From contig CALHAO010000167.1 of NCBI GenBank assembly GCA_937931765.1, positions 1 through 5,108 on the forward strand: 5,108 bases of DNA. The letters are read 5' to 3'. A program made the position numbers and the translations under genes. Origin of the DNA: an uncultured Thiotrichaceae bacterium (GTDB lineage: Bacteria; Pseudomonadota; Gammaproteobacteria; Thiotrichales; Thiotrichaceae). The notes under the pieces are model-generated. The model saw nothing but the letters and a program-made list of their open reading frames with translations. It was not told the DNA's origin and ran no database searches. Numbering within the stretch: position 1 is the stretch's first letter; every line of letters begins with the position of its first letter. Positions 1-5,108 of this stretch are shown here, in pieces.

Positions 1-428
1 TCGCCACGGACTTTGTGATACTGCCGCGCCAGACGCAAACAGGTTTCCACAGAATCGGAGCCGCCGGAGGTAAAGAATGAACGGCCTAAGCCATCTTCAC
101 GGAAGAAATCATGTAATACTTCAGCCAGCTCAACCACCGGAGCAGTTGTTGTGCCACGGAAAGACGAGTAATAAGGCAGTTGTTGCAACTGGTCGCTGAT
201 CGCCTTTTTAACTGGCTCACAGGAATAACCCAGATTCGCATTCCATAAACCACCGACGGCATCCAGTACGGTGTGGCCGTGGTTATCTGTAATCTCTACG
301 CCTTCAGCTTTGACGAATATCCGTGCTGGGTTTTTCTTTGCGTCAGCGGGGTGGGTCATCGGGTGCCAGAACGTCTGGTCATGACCGGTCAGGTGTTCAA
401 AGCCGGTATTCTCGGGCATGTCTGTCAT
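1..428 (-). CDS. Class III PLP-dependent aminotransferase, N-terminal part (cut by window edge)
   Basis: This is the first 142 residues of a fold-type I, class III aminotransferase; the gene runs off the left edge of the window. The family moves an amino group from an omega- or beta-amino acid, or a related amine, to pyruvate or another 2-oxo acid, using cytoplasmic pyridoxal phosphate. Seen: an early FWHPMTHP segment (residues 20-27), the N-terminal strand block ending in LDAVGGLWNANLGYS (55-69), LPYYSSFRGTTT (84-95) and the cofactor phosphate-binding stretch FFTSGGSDSVET (118-129) followed by LRLARQYHKVRG. These resemble the omega-amino acid:pyruvate / 'aspartate aminotransferase family' members. 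The catalytic lysine lies outside the window. The start at 428 is chosen for the AAGGAG seven bases upstream; a second ATG at codon 4 is possible. It follows the HAD gene in the same direction after a 145-bp gap holding a palindromic element. The substrate cannot be assigned; the family call is firm. Confidence 0.93.
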   Translation of the reverse strand, partial: MTDMPENTGFEHLTGHDQTFWHPMTHPADAKKNPARIFVKAEGVEITDNHGHTVLDAVGGLWNANLGYSCEPVKKAISDQLQQLPYYSSFRGTTTAPVVELAEVLHDFFREDGLGRSFFTSGGSDSVETCLRLARQYHKVRG

Positions 429-464
429 AGCTTGTCTCCTTGTAGGTATGTTCTGTGCGACCCA

Positions 465-568
465 AAATCCCCCTTGTTCCCCCTTTTACAAAGGGTGAGA
501 CCCTCCAGTAATATTTCACTTTGTCTGGAGGGTACTCCCCTTTGAAAAAGGGGAGACAGAGGGGATTT
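465..568. repeat. 104-bp GC-rich imperfect inverted-repeat element (MITE/REP-like candidate)
   Basis: Two 44-base arms (465-508 and 525-568) are reverse complements at 35 of 44 positions and flank a 16-base AT-rich loop (509-524). The outer ends are AAATCCCC and GGGGATTT, and the innermost eight bases CCCTCCAG/CTGGAGGG pair perfectly. Each arm also folds on itself: the right arm holds the perfect stem CTCCCCTTT-GAA-AAAGGGGAG (535-555), and the left arm a degraded version around CCCCCTTTTACAAAGGG. Nested palindromes of this CCCCTTTTTCAAAGGGG style resemble, from memory, dispersed repeats found in intergenic regions of many bacteria; I cannot confirm copies elsewhere in this genome. It lies between two minus-strand genes, so if both are cotranscribed it would form a long hairpin in the mRNA and could limit readthrough or protect upstream RNA. 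The four T residues after the last G-run on the minus strand make a weak terminator at best. Confidence 0.75.
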
Positions 569-573
569 AAGCT

Positions 574-1227
574 CTAAATTTCCATCAATTCCAAAGCCCG
601 CCGGTAACCTTCGGCAGGCTTCATCACATCAAAATGAACAGTGCGCATATTAACGGCCTGCGCACCGCGTATATTTCTTAACTGATCATCCACAAACACG
701 CATTGCTCAGCGGCAATGCCCAGTCCTTGTGTGATCAGTTCATAAGCCCGTGGGTCAGGCTTGAGTATTTCGGTATAAGTTGCATCAACAATCAACTCAA
801 AGTCATTCAGAAAATCACACTGGGAGCGAAAGCCTGCGCCATAAAATAAATCCAGTTCATTGGAGAGAATTGCCAGTCGCCCTCCAGCTTGTTTAACGGT
901 TTCGATGGCTGCCAAAAACTCCGGGCGGATAATCGACATCACATCATCACCCCGCGCCCGCTGCACCAGTTGTTGCATCGAGTTCCAGTCTTCACCCAGT
1001 AGCTCACCCACTTCACGCGCACGGGTTAGCCAATAATCACGTTCACTGATTTCATCGTTCTGCATGGCTTGCCAGAGTGGATCTGCTTCGGGGTTAAACG
1101 GCCCCTGCCAGTTCAGGGTGCCTTGCACCAATCCCAATGCTTGCTCACTCAGGTCATGTGTTTCAAATAATGTACGTGAGATAACGCCGCCAAAATCCAA
1201 TACTAAAACTTTGTCTGTTGCTGTCAT
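574..1227 (-). CDS. HAD-superfamily hydrolase (217 aa)
   Basis: A complete cytoplasmic haloacid dehalogenase-like hydrolase. All four family motifs are visible: motif I VLDFGGVI with nucleophile Asp11, motif II LAILSNE with Ser122, motif III with Lys156 in EILKPDPRAYE, and motif IV VFVDDQ with Asp180/Asp181. The region between motifs I and II (about residues 17-100) is a helical cap, as in subfamily IA. Motif I reads DFGGV, so the usual second Asp (general acid/base in DxD phosphatases) is Gly; this also occurs in YihX-like and epoxide-hydrolase-N-terminal-like members, so activity may be phosphatase-like or altered. The ATG at 1227 overlaps the IclR stop as ATGA, with AGAGG nine bases upstream; this points to translational coupling. 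An upstream in-frame ATG at 1320 would add 31 non-HAD residues inside the IclR gene and is rejected. Substrate unknown; linkage to the aminotransferase suggests a catabolic or damage-repair role (inference). Confidence 0.9.
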   Translation of the reverse strand: MTATDKVLVLDFGGVISRTLFETHDLSEQALGLVQGTLNWQGPFNPEADPLWQAMQNDEISERDYWLTRAREVGELLGEDWNSMQQLVQRARGDDVMSIIRPEFLAAIETVKQAGGRLAILSNELDLFYGAGFRSQCDFLNDFELIVDATYTEILKPDPRAYELITQGLGIAAEQCVFVDDQLRNIRGAQAVNMRTVHFDVMKPAEGYRRALELMEI

Positions 1228-2018
1228 GCGGCGATGCCTCTGAGCTGATTGGTGAATGTTTGGTAACTTTCTGGTATTTGGCCACCAATTGCCCGTGTGA
1301 CCTGTGTGCTTTCGGCCCAAAGCTGTTCAACTATCTGCTGTTTTAAGGCATCGGTTAACCGTGAGCTGGGGGCGGCTATTGCTAGTGAACCTATGGGTTG
1401 TGAGTCTGCGCCAAATAGCGGAACTGCGGTTCCGGTGACCTCAGTGCAATAACTGCCATGTGCTCTGGCATAACCATTATGACGCGCTTCTTCAATAAAG
1501 TTATCCAGATCATCAGCACGGGTAGGGGTGTTCGGTGTGTGGGAATCCATAACATCTGTTAAAAATGATGCCTGACGTTCCGCTGATGAAAATGCCAGAA
1601 AAGCACAACCTGATGCCGTCGCATGAAAGGGTAGCTGTTCGCCGACATCAAGGTGCGCCCGATTGCCTCTGTCAGGAAAACTGACACCGATGGTGGAGAG
1701 TTTGTCGTTAATCAACAGGCTGGCGTGCGCTGTTTCAGCGGTAGCTACTGACAATCTGTCTAGTGCGGCATGCAAAATAGATTCTAAAGGGAAAGTAGAC
1801 TCTCTGACTTTAGCCAAATGAATAAAACCCAGGCCTAAACGGTATGCCTTTGTATCAGGGTTTTGTTCAATAAACTGATGATTTTGCAGTGCAACCAGAA
1901 AGCGCCGGGTGGCCGCTTTATCAAATCCGGTCATACGCGCCAGCTCGCTCAGACCTATCTCCGGCTTGTGGCGGCTGAATTGATTAAGGAGTTTCATGGC
2001 TTTATCAACAGTCTGCAT
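1224..2018 (-). CDS. IclR-family transcriptional regulator (264 aa)
   Basis: A DNA-binding regulator of normal IclR length. Residues 1-62 form the winged helix-turn-helix: a first helix QTVDKAMKLLNQF, LSELARMTG as the second helix, DKAATRRFLVALQNH as the recognition helix and a wing ending in DTKAYRLG. Residues of about 75-250 form the effector-binding domain, with LPFHATASGCAFLAF (129-143), HNGYARAHGSY (180-190) and GTAVPLFGADSQPIGSLAIAAP (196-217) matching family landmarks. The usual Lys of the ATASGKA motif is Cys138 here, which may change the ligand pocket. Start at 2018 is supported by AAAGG seven bases upstream and by the family-typical beginning of the HTH. It is divergent from the TTT transporter operon with 164 bp between them, so it is the likely regulator of that operon and probably of itself; whether it represses or activates cannot be read. 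It overlaps the HAD gene by four bases. Confidence 0.95.
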   Translation of the reverse strand: MQTVDKAMKLLNQFSRHKPEIGLSELARMTGFDKAATRRFLVALQNHQFIEQNPDTKAYRLGLGFIHLAKVRESTFPLESILHAALDRLSVATAETAHASLLINDKLSTIGVSFPDRGNRAHLDVGEQLPFHATASGCAFLAFSSAERQASFLTDVMDSHTPNTPTRADDLDNFIEEARHNGYARAHGSYCTEVTGTAVPLFGADSQPIGSLAIAAPSSRLTDALKQQIVEQLWAESTQVTRAIGGQIPESYQTFTNQLRGIAA

Positions 2019-2058
2019 AGTGTGGCCTTTATTCGCGCTTTCTCAAAACTTCTGATCA

Positions 2059-2077
2059 AATAATATTTTTAATTATT
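2059..2077. promoter_or_regulatory. Candidate operator 1, AATAAT-N7-ATTATT
   Basis: A palindrome with 6-base half-sites separated by seven bases. Its right half coincides with the -10 hexamer proposed for the leftward iclR promoter, so a bound protein would block transcription of the regulator gene (autorepression, inferred). It has the same geometry as the second site at 2100-2118. Confidence 0.45.
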
Positions 2078-2101
2078 GACACATCAGTTTTTTAATTGCA
2101 A
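2072..2101 (-). promoter_or_regulatory. Candidate sigma-70 promoter for the iclR-HAD genes
   Basis: On the minus strand, TTGCAA (2101-2096, 4 of 6 matches to the -35 consensus) lies 18 bases before AATAAT (2077-2072, 5 of 6 matches to the -10 consensus). Transcription would begin near 2065, leaving a leader of about 47 bases. It overlaps the rightward promoter face to face, so both can hardly be occupied at once. It is weaker than the rightward one, and the call is tentative because the whole stretch is AT-rich. Confidence 0.4.
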
Positions 2102-2105
2102 TAAT
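2076..2105 (+). promoter_or_regulatory. Sigma-70-type promoter for the tctC-tctB-tctA operon
   Basis: A perfect -35 TTGACA (2076-2081), an 18-base spacer and a -10 AATAAT (2100-2105, 5 of 6 consensus) preceded by TG at 2097-2098 as an extended -10. The predicted start of transcription is near 2112, giving a 5' leader of about 70 bases. Such a strong core promoter would be expected to need repression, which fits the palindrome over its -10 and start region. Confidence 0.65.
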
Positions 2106-2118
2106 TAATTACATTATT
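2100..2118. promoter_or_regulatory. Candidate operator 2, AATAAT-N7-ATTATT
   Basis: Same half-sites and same 7-base spacing as operator 1, with centres about 41 bp apart (close to four helical turns, so on the same DNA face). Its left half is exactly the -10 hexamer of the rightward promoter and its right half covers the predicted transcription start. Occupancy would block the transporter operon. The likely ligand is the divergently encoded IclR protein (inference). Confidence 0.45.
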
Positions 2119-2124
2119 TGAACC

Positions 2125-2147
2125 ATCGGTGATAATAATGAACCGAT
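2125..2147. promoter_or_regulatory. Inverted repeat ATCGGT-N11-ACCGAT in the tctC leader
   Basis: Perfect 6-base half-sites, richer in G/C than their surroundings, separated by 11 bases and located about 13 to 36 bases downstream of the predicted transcription start. It could be a further protein-binding site (roadblock position) or a weak RNA hairpin in the leader. It does not resemble the AATAAT sites, so a second regulator is possible. A 6-base palindrome at one of many possible spacings can occur by chance. Confidence 0.35.
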
Positions 2148-2182
2148 AGATCTGTGATTCAAACCCGGAGAAAAAAAATCCC

Positions 2183-3139
2183 ATGAGTAAATTAAGCAAG
2201 TTATGTTCTATAGCGCTTGGCGTTTGTTTGTCTGGCACCGTGCTGCTTAGCACCCCTGCTGTTGCTGAATACCCTGAGAAACCCGTATCGTTTGTTGTGC
2301 CCTGGCCTCCCGGTGACTTGGAAGATGTCTTGACGAGAATGATTGCAGATGAGTTTCAGGCGACGCATGATGTGGCTGCTGCGGTAGTCAATAAGCCAGG
2401 CGGCGGCGGTGGCCCTTTCCCTGGTGCGGTAGAAGTGGCTAAAGCGCCAGCGGATGGCTATACCGTCGGTTCCTTTATTATTGCTGTACCTACTATTGGC
2501 CCGAACATCGGTATTCCTGAGTTAAACCCTAACCCGTTTGAGCCGATTGGTAACTTCCTGACTTACCCGTTTGTGATTGTCGCTGGTAAAGATGCACCTT
2601 ATGACGATGTTGATGGTCTGGCGGAACATGCTAAAAAGAATGAATTGGCATTAGGGCATTTTGGTGCGCCGTTGATTCCGACTAAAGTAACGATGGCACT
2701 GGCGAAGAGTAAGGGCTTTGAATTTGCCTCTGACGCGGCTTTTGATGCGCTGGATTGCAATACCTTGGCATCAGGTGATGTTGATGTGATGAACACGACA
2801 TTGCAGCTGGTTCTGCCTTGTATGGATGATGTGAAAATCCTTGCGTCGATTACTAATAAGCGTATCGCCATTACACCGGATGTGCCTACTGTAGCTGAGT
2901 TAGTACCCGAGCTGAATGTTGCTTTGTGGAATGGTTTATTTGTACACAAGGATACTCCGGCTGATGTGCGTGAGACGCTGGCTGCGATTGCGAAAAAAGT
3001 GGTTGAGTCGGATAAAGCAAAGCAGCTGGCTAAAGATACCGGCGCTTTGATTTACTGGCAGGATGCTGAAGCAGCGCAGAAGCAGATTGATGAGGATATT
3101 GTGGCCTTGGAAGTGATGGGTAAGATGTTGGAGGAGTGA
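2183..3139 (+). CDS. tctC: TctC/Bug-family periplasmic solute-binding protein of a TTT transporter (318 aa)
   Basis: The extracytoplasmic binding protein of a tripartite tricarboxylate transporter, which captures a carboxylate-type solute and passes it to the TctA/TctB membrane pair. Residues 1-28 are a Sec signal peptide (Lys3/Lys6, hydrophobic core, cleavage after AVA at 28). The mature protein begins EYPEKPVSFVVPWPPG, the hallmark of the family; then come NKPGGGGGPFPGA (70-82), GYTVGSF (92-98), the late DVPTVAEL (233-240) and WNGLFVHKDTP (249-259). The length is typical. The ligand-contacting loop reads PPGDLED rather than the common PPGGxxD, and the second loop is GGGGGPFPG rather than GAGGxxG, so this belongs to a divergent branch, perhaps with a different substrate. 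Cys192 and Cys213 could form a periplasmic disulfide. GGAG lies 12 bases before the ATG, a long spacing, but the signal peptide fixes the start. First gene of the operon. Confidence 0.95.
   Translation: MSKLSKLCSIALGVCLSGTVLLSTPAVAEYPEKPVSFVVPWPPGDLEDVLTRMIADEFQATHDVAAAVVNKPGGGGGPFPGAVEVAKAPADGYTVGSFIIAVPTIGPNIGIPELNPNPFEPIGNFLTYPFVIVAGKDAPYDDVDGLAEHAKKNELALGHFGAPLIPTKVTMALAKSKGFEFASDAAFDALDCNTLASGDVDVMNTTLQLVLPCMDDVKILASITNKRIAITPDVPTVAELVPELNVALWNGLFVHKDTPADVRETLAAIAKKVVESDKAKQLAKDTGALIYWQDAEAAQKQIDEDIVALEVMGKMLEE
3130..3136 (+). promoter_or_regulatory. Strong Shine-Dalgarno GGAGGAG that conflicts with the tctB GTG start
   Basis: This is the only strong ribosome-binding sequence before tctB, and it sits in the last codons of tctC. 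The GTG at 3136 begins on its last base, leaving no usable spacer. In the tctB frame the following codons are ATA (3139), GTC (3142) and ATC (3145); ATC lies eight bases after the motif, the ideal distance. No ATG, GTG, TTG or CTG follows in frame until a GTG at codon 47, past the first membrane segment. Confidence 0.6.
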
Positions 3140-3684
3140 TAGTCATCCACAAAATAAAATCCTACCAGGAACTCTTTAAACGCGACCGCCGCTGCGGTGA
3201 TCTCGTATTTGCAGTCATATTTCTACTATTCAGCGTCTTCCTATTATCGCAATTAGGCGAAGAAACCAAGTGGGTGAAAAAGAGCGCACTATTCGCACAA
3301 CCAGCATTTTGGCCTGCGGTCAGTGTTATTGGTATGACAGTGTTTGCTGCGTTTCATCTGTTGGGTTCTGTGCTGTCACCGCGTATTTACGGACGTTTGC
3401 AGGAAGTGACTTTCTGGTTACGTTCGCTGGAATATGCGGCGTGGTTTTTAGTGTATGTCTGGGCAGTGCCGATCATTGGTTATCTGCCAGCTACGTTGAT
3501 TTTTCTGCCCTTGCTGGCTTTCCGCGCTGGTTATCGTGATAAGAAAATCTTTCTGATATTGATGGCAGTGGGTTTTGCGGTGGTGGTGATTTTCAAATCA
3601 TTTCTGGCGGTAAAAATTCCTGGGGGTGCTATTTATGAGTACCTGCCTGATTTTATACGCAGTTTCATGCTGGTGAATTTCTAA
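3136..3684 (+). CDS. tctB: TctB-family small membrane subunit of the TTT transporter (182 aa)
   Basis: The small, poorly conserved inner-membrane subunit that works with TctA. Hydrophobic segments appear at about residues 22-40, 57-79, 100-128 (probably one long or two short helices) and 137-158. Family-like features are the AFWPAVSVIGMTVFAAF segment, GYLPATLIFLPLLAFRAGYR (115-134) and a C-terminal KIPGGAIYEYLPDF. The length fits (commonly about 150-190). The reading frame overlaps tctC by four bases (GTGA), suggesting coupled translation, and tctA starts nine bases after its stop. The start is uncertain: GTG at 3136 lies on top of the Shine-Dalgarno, while ATC at 3145 is better placed but is a rare initiator, so the true protein could be 179 residues. 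The exact TctB role in the complex is unknown even in studied systems. The first ~35 codons contain several rarer-looking CTA/ATA/CGC codons compared with the rest. Confidence 0.9.
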   Translation: MIVIHKIKSYQELFKRDRRCGDLVFAVIFLLFSVFLLSQLGEETKWVKKSALFAQPAFWPAVSVIGMTVFAAFHLLGSVLSPRIYGRLQEVTFWLRSLEYAAWFLVYVWAVPIIGYLPATLIFLPLLAFRAGYRDKKIFLILMAVGFAVVVIFKSFLAVKIPGGAIYEYLPDFIRSFMLVNF

Positions 3685-3693
3685 GGAGTTGTC

Positions 3694-5108
3694 ATGGATA
3701 TTTTACTGGCTGCGATTGATACCTTATGGCGCTGGGATGTGCTGGTTGCGCTGCTGATTGGCTCGATTGGTGGTGTGATGATTGGCGCTATCCCCGGTGT
3801 CGGTGCGGCGGTAGCGATTGCGATTTTATTACCGGCGACGTTTTCGCTGGAACCTATAGTCGGGTTGACCCTGTTATTGGGGATATATGGCTCGTCCATG
3901 TACGGTGGGTCAATTCCGGCAATTTTAATTAATACACCGGGTACTGCGGTGAATGCGTTGACGACGTATGACGGTTACCCAATGACAAAAAGGGGCGAAG
4001 GCCGTCGGGCGTTGAGTCTGGCTTACTCGGCTTCCTTTTTTGGTGGGATTTTTTCGGTGTTGTGCCTGATTCTGTTAGCACCAGTGCTGGCGAAGATTGC
4101 CCCGCATTTTGGTAGCCGTGAAATCTTTCTGGCTGCATTACTGGGTATAGTGTTGGTGGTGTTAGCGCACCGTGGGCAGGTATTTGCGGCGGGCATGATG
4201 GCCTTTTTTGGTATCTTCCTGAATACCGTGGGGCTGGAGCCGATTAAGTACACCCAACGTTATACCTTTGAACAGACCTGGTTAACTTCCGGTGTTGATT
4301 TGATTGTGGTGGTGTTGGGTTTGTTTGCCTTGTCGCAGGCGTTTCTGTTGTTAGTCGCCAAAGACGAGCACCCGAAAACTGAGCCGCTGGAAGGTGGCAT
4401 GTTTGAGGGGCTGAAAGAGTTATGGATCTATAAAAGAGTCGCCTCCGCATCGGCCAGTTTTGGGGTGATGATGGGCATGATTCCGGGTGTGGGTGAGTTC
4501 ACTGCACAATTTTTATCTTATACCTATGCGCAGAAGTCTTCTAAAAACCCCGAGTTATTTGGTGATGGCTCACCAGAAGGTTTGGTGGCTTCTGAGGCCG
4601 CGAATAATGCCGTACCCGCTGCGGCGATGATTCCTTTATTGGCGCTGGGGATTCCCGGTGAGGCGCTGACGGCGATGATGTTGTCGGTGTTTTATGTGCA
4701 CAACGTGATTCCAGGGCCACAGTTATTCCAGAATCAAATGGATTTTGTCATGGCGCTGTATATCGCGCTGCTGCTGCTGAATGTGATGGTGCTAATCTTC
4801 CTGATGTTTTCCACCAATATGATTCTGAAAGTGATTCAGGTGCCGACGCGCATTCTGGGTGTGGTGATACTGACGTTGAGTTTTGTCGGGGTTTATTCGC
4901 TGCGTAACTCAGTGACGGATTGCGCAATTGCTGCTGGATTTGGGGTGTTTGGTTTGATCCTCAAACGCTTGAACCTTCCGGTGGTGCCGATTGTGTTAGG
5001 TATGGTGCTGGGTAATATTATGGAAGTGAAACTGCGCTCAGCAATGGCGCGGGTGAAAGAGCCACTGGATTTTATTGACCGTCCGATTGCGGCGATTATC
5101 TTCGGCAT
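3694..5108 (+). CDS. tctA: TctA-family large membrane subunit of the TTT transporter (C-terminus beyond window)
   Basis: The main translocation subunit in the inner membrane; with TctB it imports the solute delivered by TctC, in studied members driven by an ion gradient. The frame is open for 471 codons to the window edge; the family is around 500 residues, so little is missing. It shows the internal duplication of the family: IPGVGAAVA (33-41) in the first half and IPGVGEFTA (263-271) in the second, each in a re-entrant-type motif. Other landmarks are YGGSIPAILINTPGT (70-84), YDGYPMTKRGEGRRAL (92-107), FGDGSPEG (289-296) and EAANNAVPAAAMIPLLALGIPGE (301-323). Many hydrophobic helices fill the rest, for example 111-135, 145-158, 200-222, 351-372 and 386-402. 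The ATG follows AAGGAG with a 5-base spacer that overlaps the tctB stop. Third gene of the operon. Confidence 0.96.
   Translation, partial: MDILLAAIDTLWRWDVLVALLIGSIGGVMIGAIPGVGAAVAIAILLPATFSLEPIVGLTLLLGIYGSSMYGGSIPAILINTPGTAVNALTTYDGYPMTKRGEGRRALSLAYSASFFGGIFSVLCLILLAPVLAKIAPHFGSREIFLAALLGIVLVVLAHRGQVFAAGMMAFFGIFLNTVGLEPIKYTQRYTFEQTWLTSGVDLIVVVLGLFALSQAFLLLVAKDEHPKTEPLEGGMFEGLKELWIYKRVASASASFGVMMGMIPGVGEFTAQFLSYTYAQKSSKNPELFGDGSPEGLVASEAANNAVPAAAMIPLLALGIPGEALTAMMLSVFYVHNVIPGPQLFQNQMDFVMALYIALLLLNVMVLIFLMFSTNMILKVIQVPTRILGVVILTLSFVGVYSLRNSVTDCAIAAGFGVFGLILKRLNLPVVPIVLGMVLGNIMEVKLRSAMARVKEPLDFIDRPIAAIIFG

Larger units (their letters stand above)
2056..2121. promoter_or_regulatory. 66-bp imperfect inverted repeat in the divergent control region
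   Basis: The 23-base arms 2056-2078 and 2099-2121 are reverse complements at 20 of 23 positions around a 20-base unpaired centre (2079-2098). Mismatches fall only at 2065, 2067 and 2068 on the left arm. The outer nine bases (TCAAATAAT/ATTATTTGA) and the inner ten (TTAATTATTG/CAATAATTAA) pair perfectly, including two of the few G/C pairs in this AT-rich stretch. The symmetry axis is about 2088.5, nearly midway between the two divergent promoters. The simplest reading is a symmetric binding region for the adjacent IclR-family regulator, whose relatives often bind as pairs of dimers. AT-richness raises the chance of fortuitous palindromes, so function is inferred. Confidence 0.55.

Noticed and set aside
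509..524. AT-rich loop of the palindromic element as a promoter for the aminotransferase
   Set aside because: A loose -10-like AATATT occurs but no matching -35 at a suitable distance; not supportable.
273..545. Open frame of 90 codons on the plus strand
   Set aside because: It is antisense to the start of the aminotransferase and runs into the palindromic element; there is no ribosome-binding site and no recognisable protein.
535..555. Perfect 9-bp stem, 3-base loop hairpin as an intrinsic terminator after the HAD gene
   Set aside because: No U-tract follows it on either strand, and it is better explained as a sub-stem of the larger palindromic element.
1228..1320. N-terminal extension of the HAD hydrolase starting from an ATG at 1320
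   Set aside because: The extra 31 residues lie within the iclR coding sequence in another frame, are unlike HAD proteins, and the ATG at 1227 has both an ATGA overlap and a Shine-Dalgarno-like AGAGG.
2138..2149. Leader peptide ATG-AAC-CGA-TAG in the tctC leader
   Set aside because: Only three codons, no Shine-Dalgarno, no attenuator structure nearby; probably chance.
2599..2949. Open frame of 116 codons antisense to tctC
   Set aside because: It lies wholly inside a clear binding-protein gene, has low-complexity Ser/Ala/Thr composition and no family features.
3270..4450. Several short open frames (68-89 codons) on both strands over tctB and tctA
   Set aside because: All overlap strongly supported membrane-protein genes; compositions are typical of shadow frames over transmembrane codons.

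Overview
The window looks like a chromosomal catabolic/uptake locus of a proteobacterium, probably a gammaproteobacterium. This rests on moderate base composition, E. coli-like Shine-Dalgarno and sigma-70 signals, and the gene families present; the genus cannot be fixed from the sequence. No phage, plasmid, insertion sequence, CRISPR array, tRNA or rRNA gene was seen.

Layout. Two divergent gene groups face away from a 164-bp AT-rich control region (2019-2182). Leftward (minus strand) are an IclR-family regulator (1224-2018), a HAD-superfamily hydrolase joined to it by an ATGA stop/start overlap (574-1227), a 145-bp gap that holds a 104-bp GC-rich inverted-repeat element (465-568), and the start of a class III PLP-dependent aminotransferase (1-428, cut by the window edge). 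Rightward (plus strand) is a complete tctC-tctB-tctA order for a tripartite tricarboxylate transporter (TTT): a periplasmic Bug-type binding protein (2183-3139), the small membrane subunit (3136-3684, 4-nt overlap) and the large membrane subunit (3694 to the window end, lacking only its C-terminus).

How the parts may work together. The binding protein captures a carboxylate in the periplasm and the TctA/TctB membrane pair imports it using an ion gradient. The divergent IclR protein is the obvious candidate regulator. The linked aminotransferase and HAD hydrolase suggest that the imported or downstream compound carries an amino and/or phosphate/halide group, but the substrate cannot be named from sequence.

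Most interesting signals. (1) The control region is a near-symmetric 66-bp imperfect inverted repeat containing two AATAAT-N7-ATTATT palindromes about 41 bp apart; each covers the -10 of one of two overlapping, face-to-face promoters. (2) tctB has no conventional start codon at a normal distance from its strong Shine-Dalgarno: the GTG lies inside it, and an ATC codon sits at the ideal distance. (3) The GC-rich palindromic element lies between two co-directional genes. No wholly new type of system is evident; the known families account for all the coding sequence.
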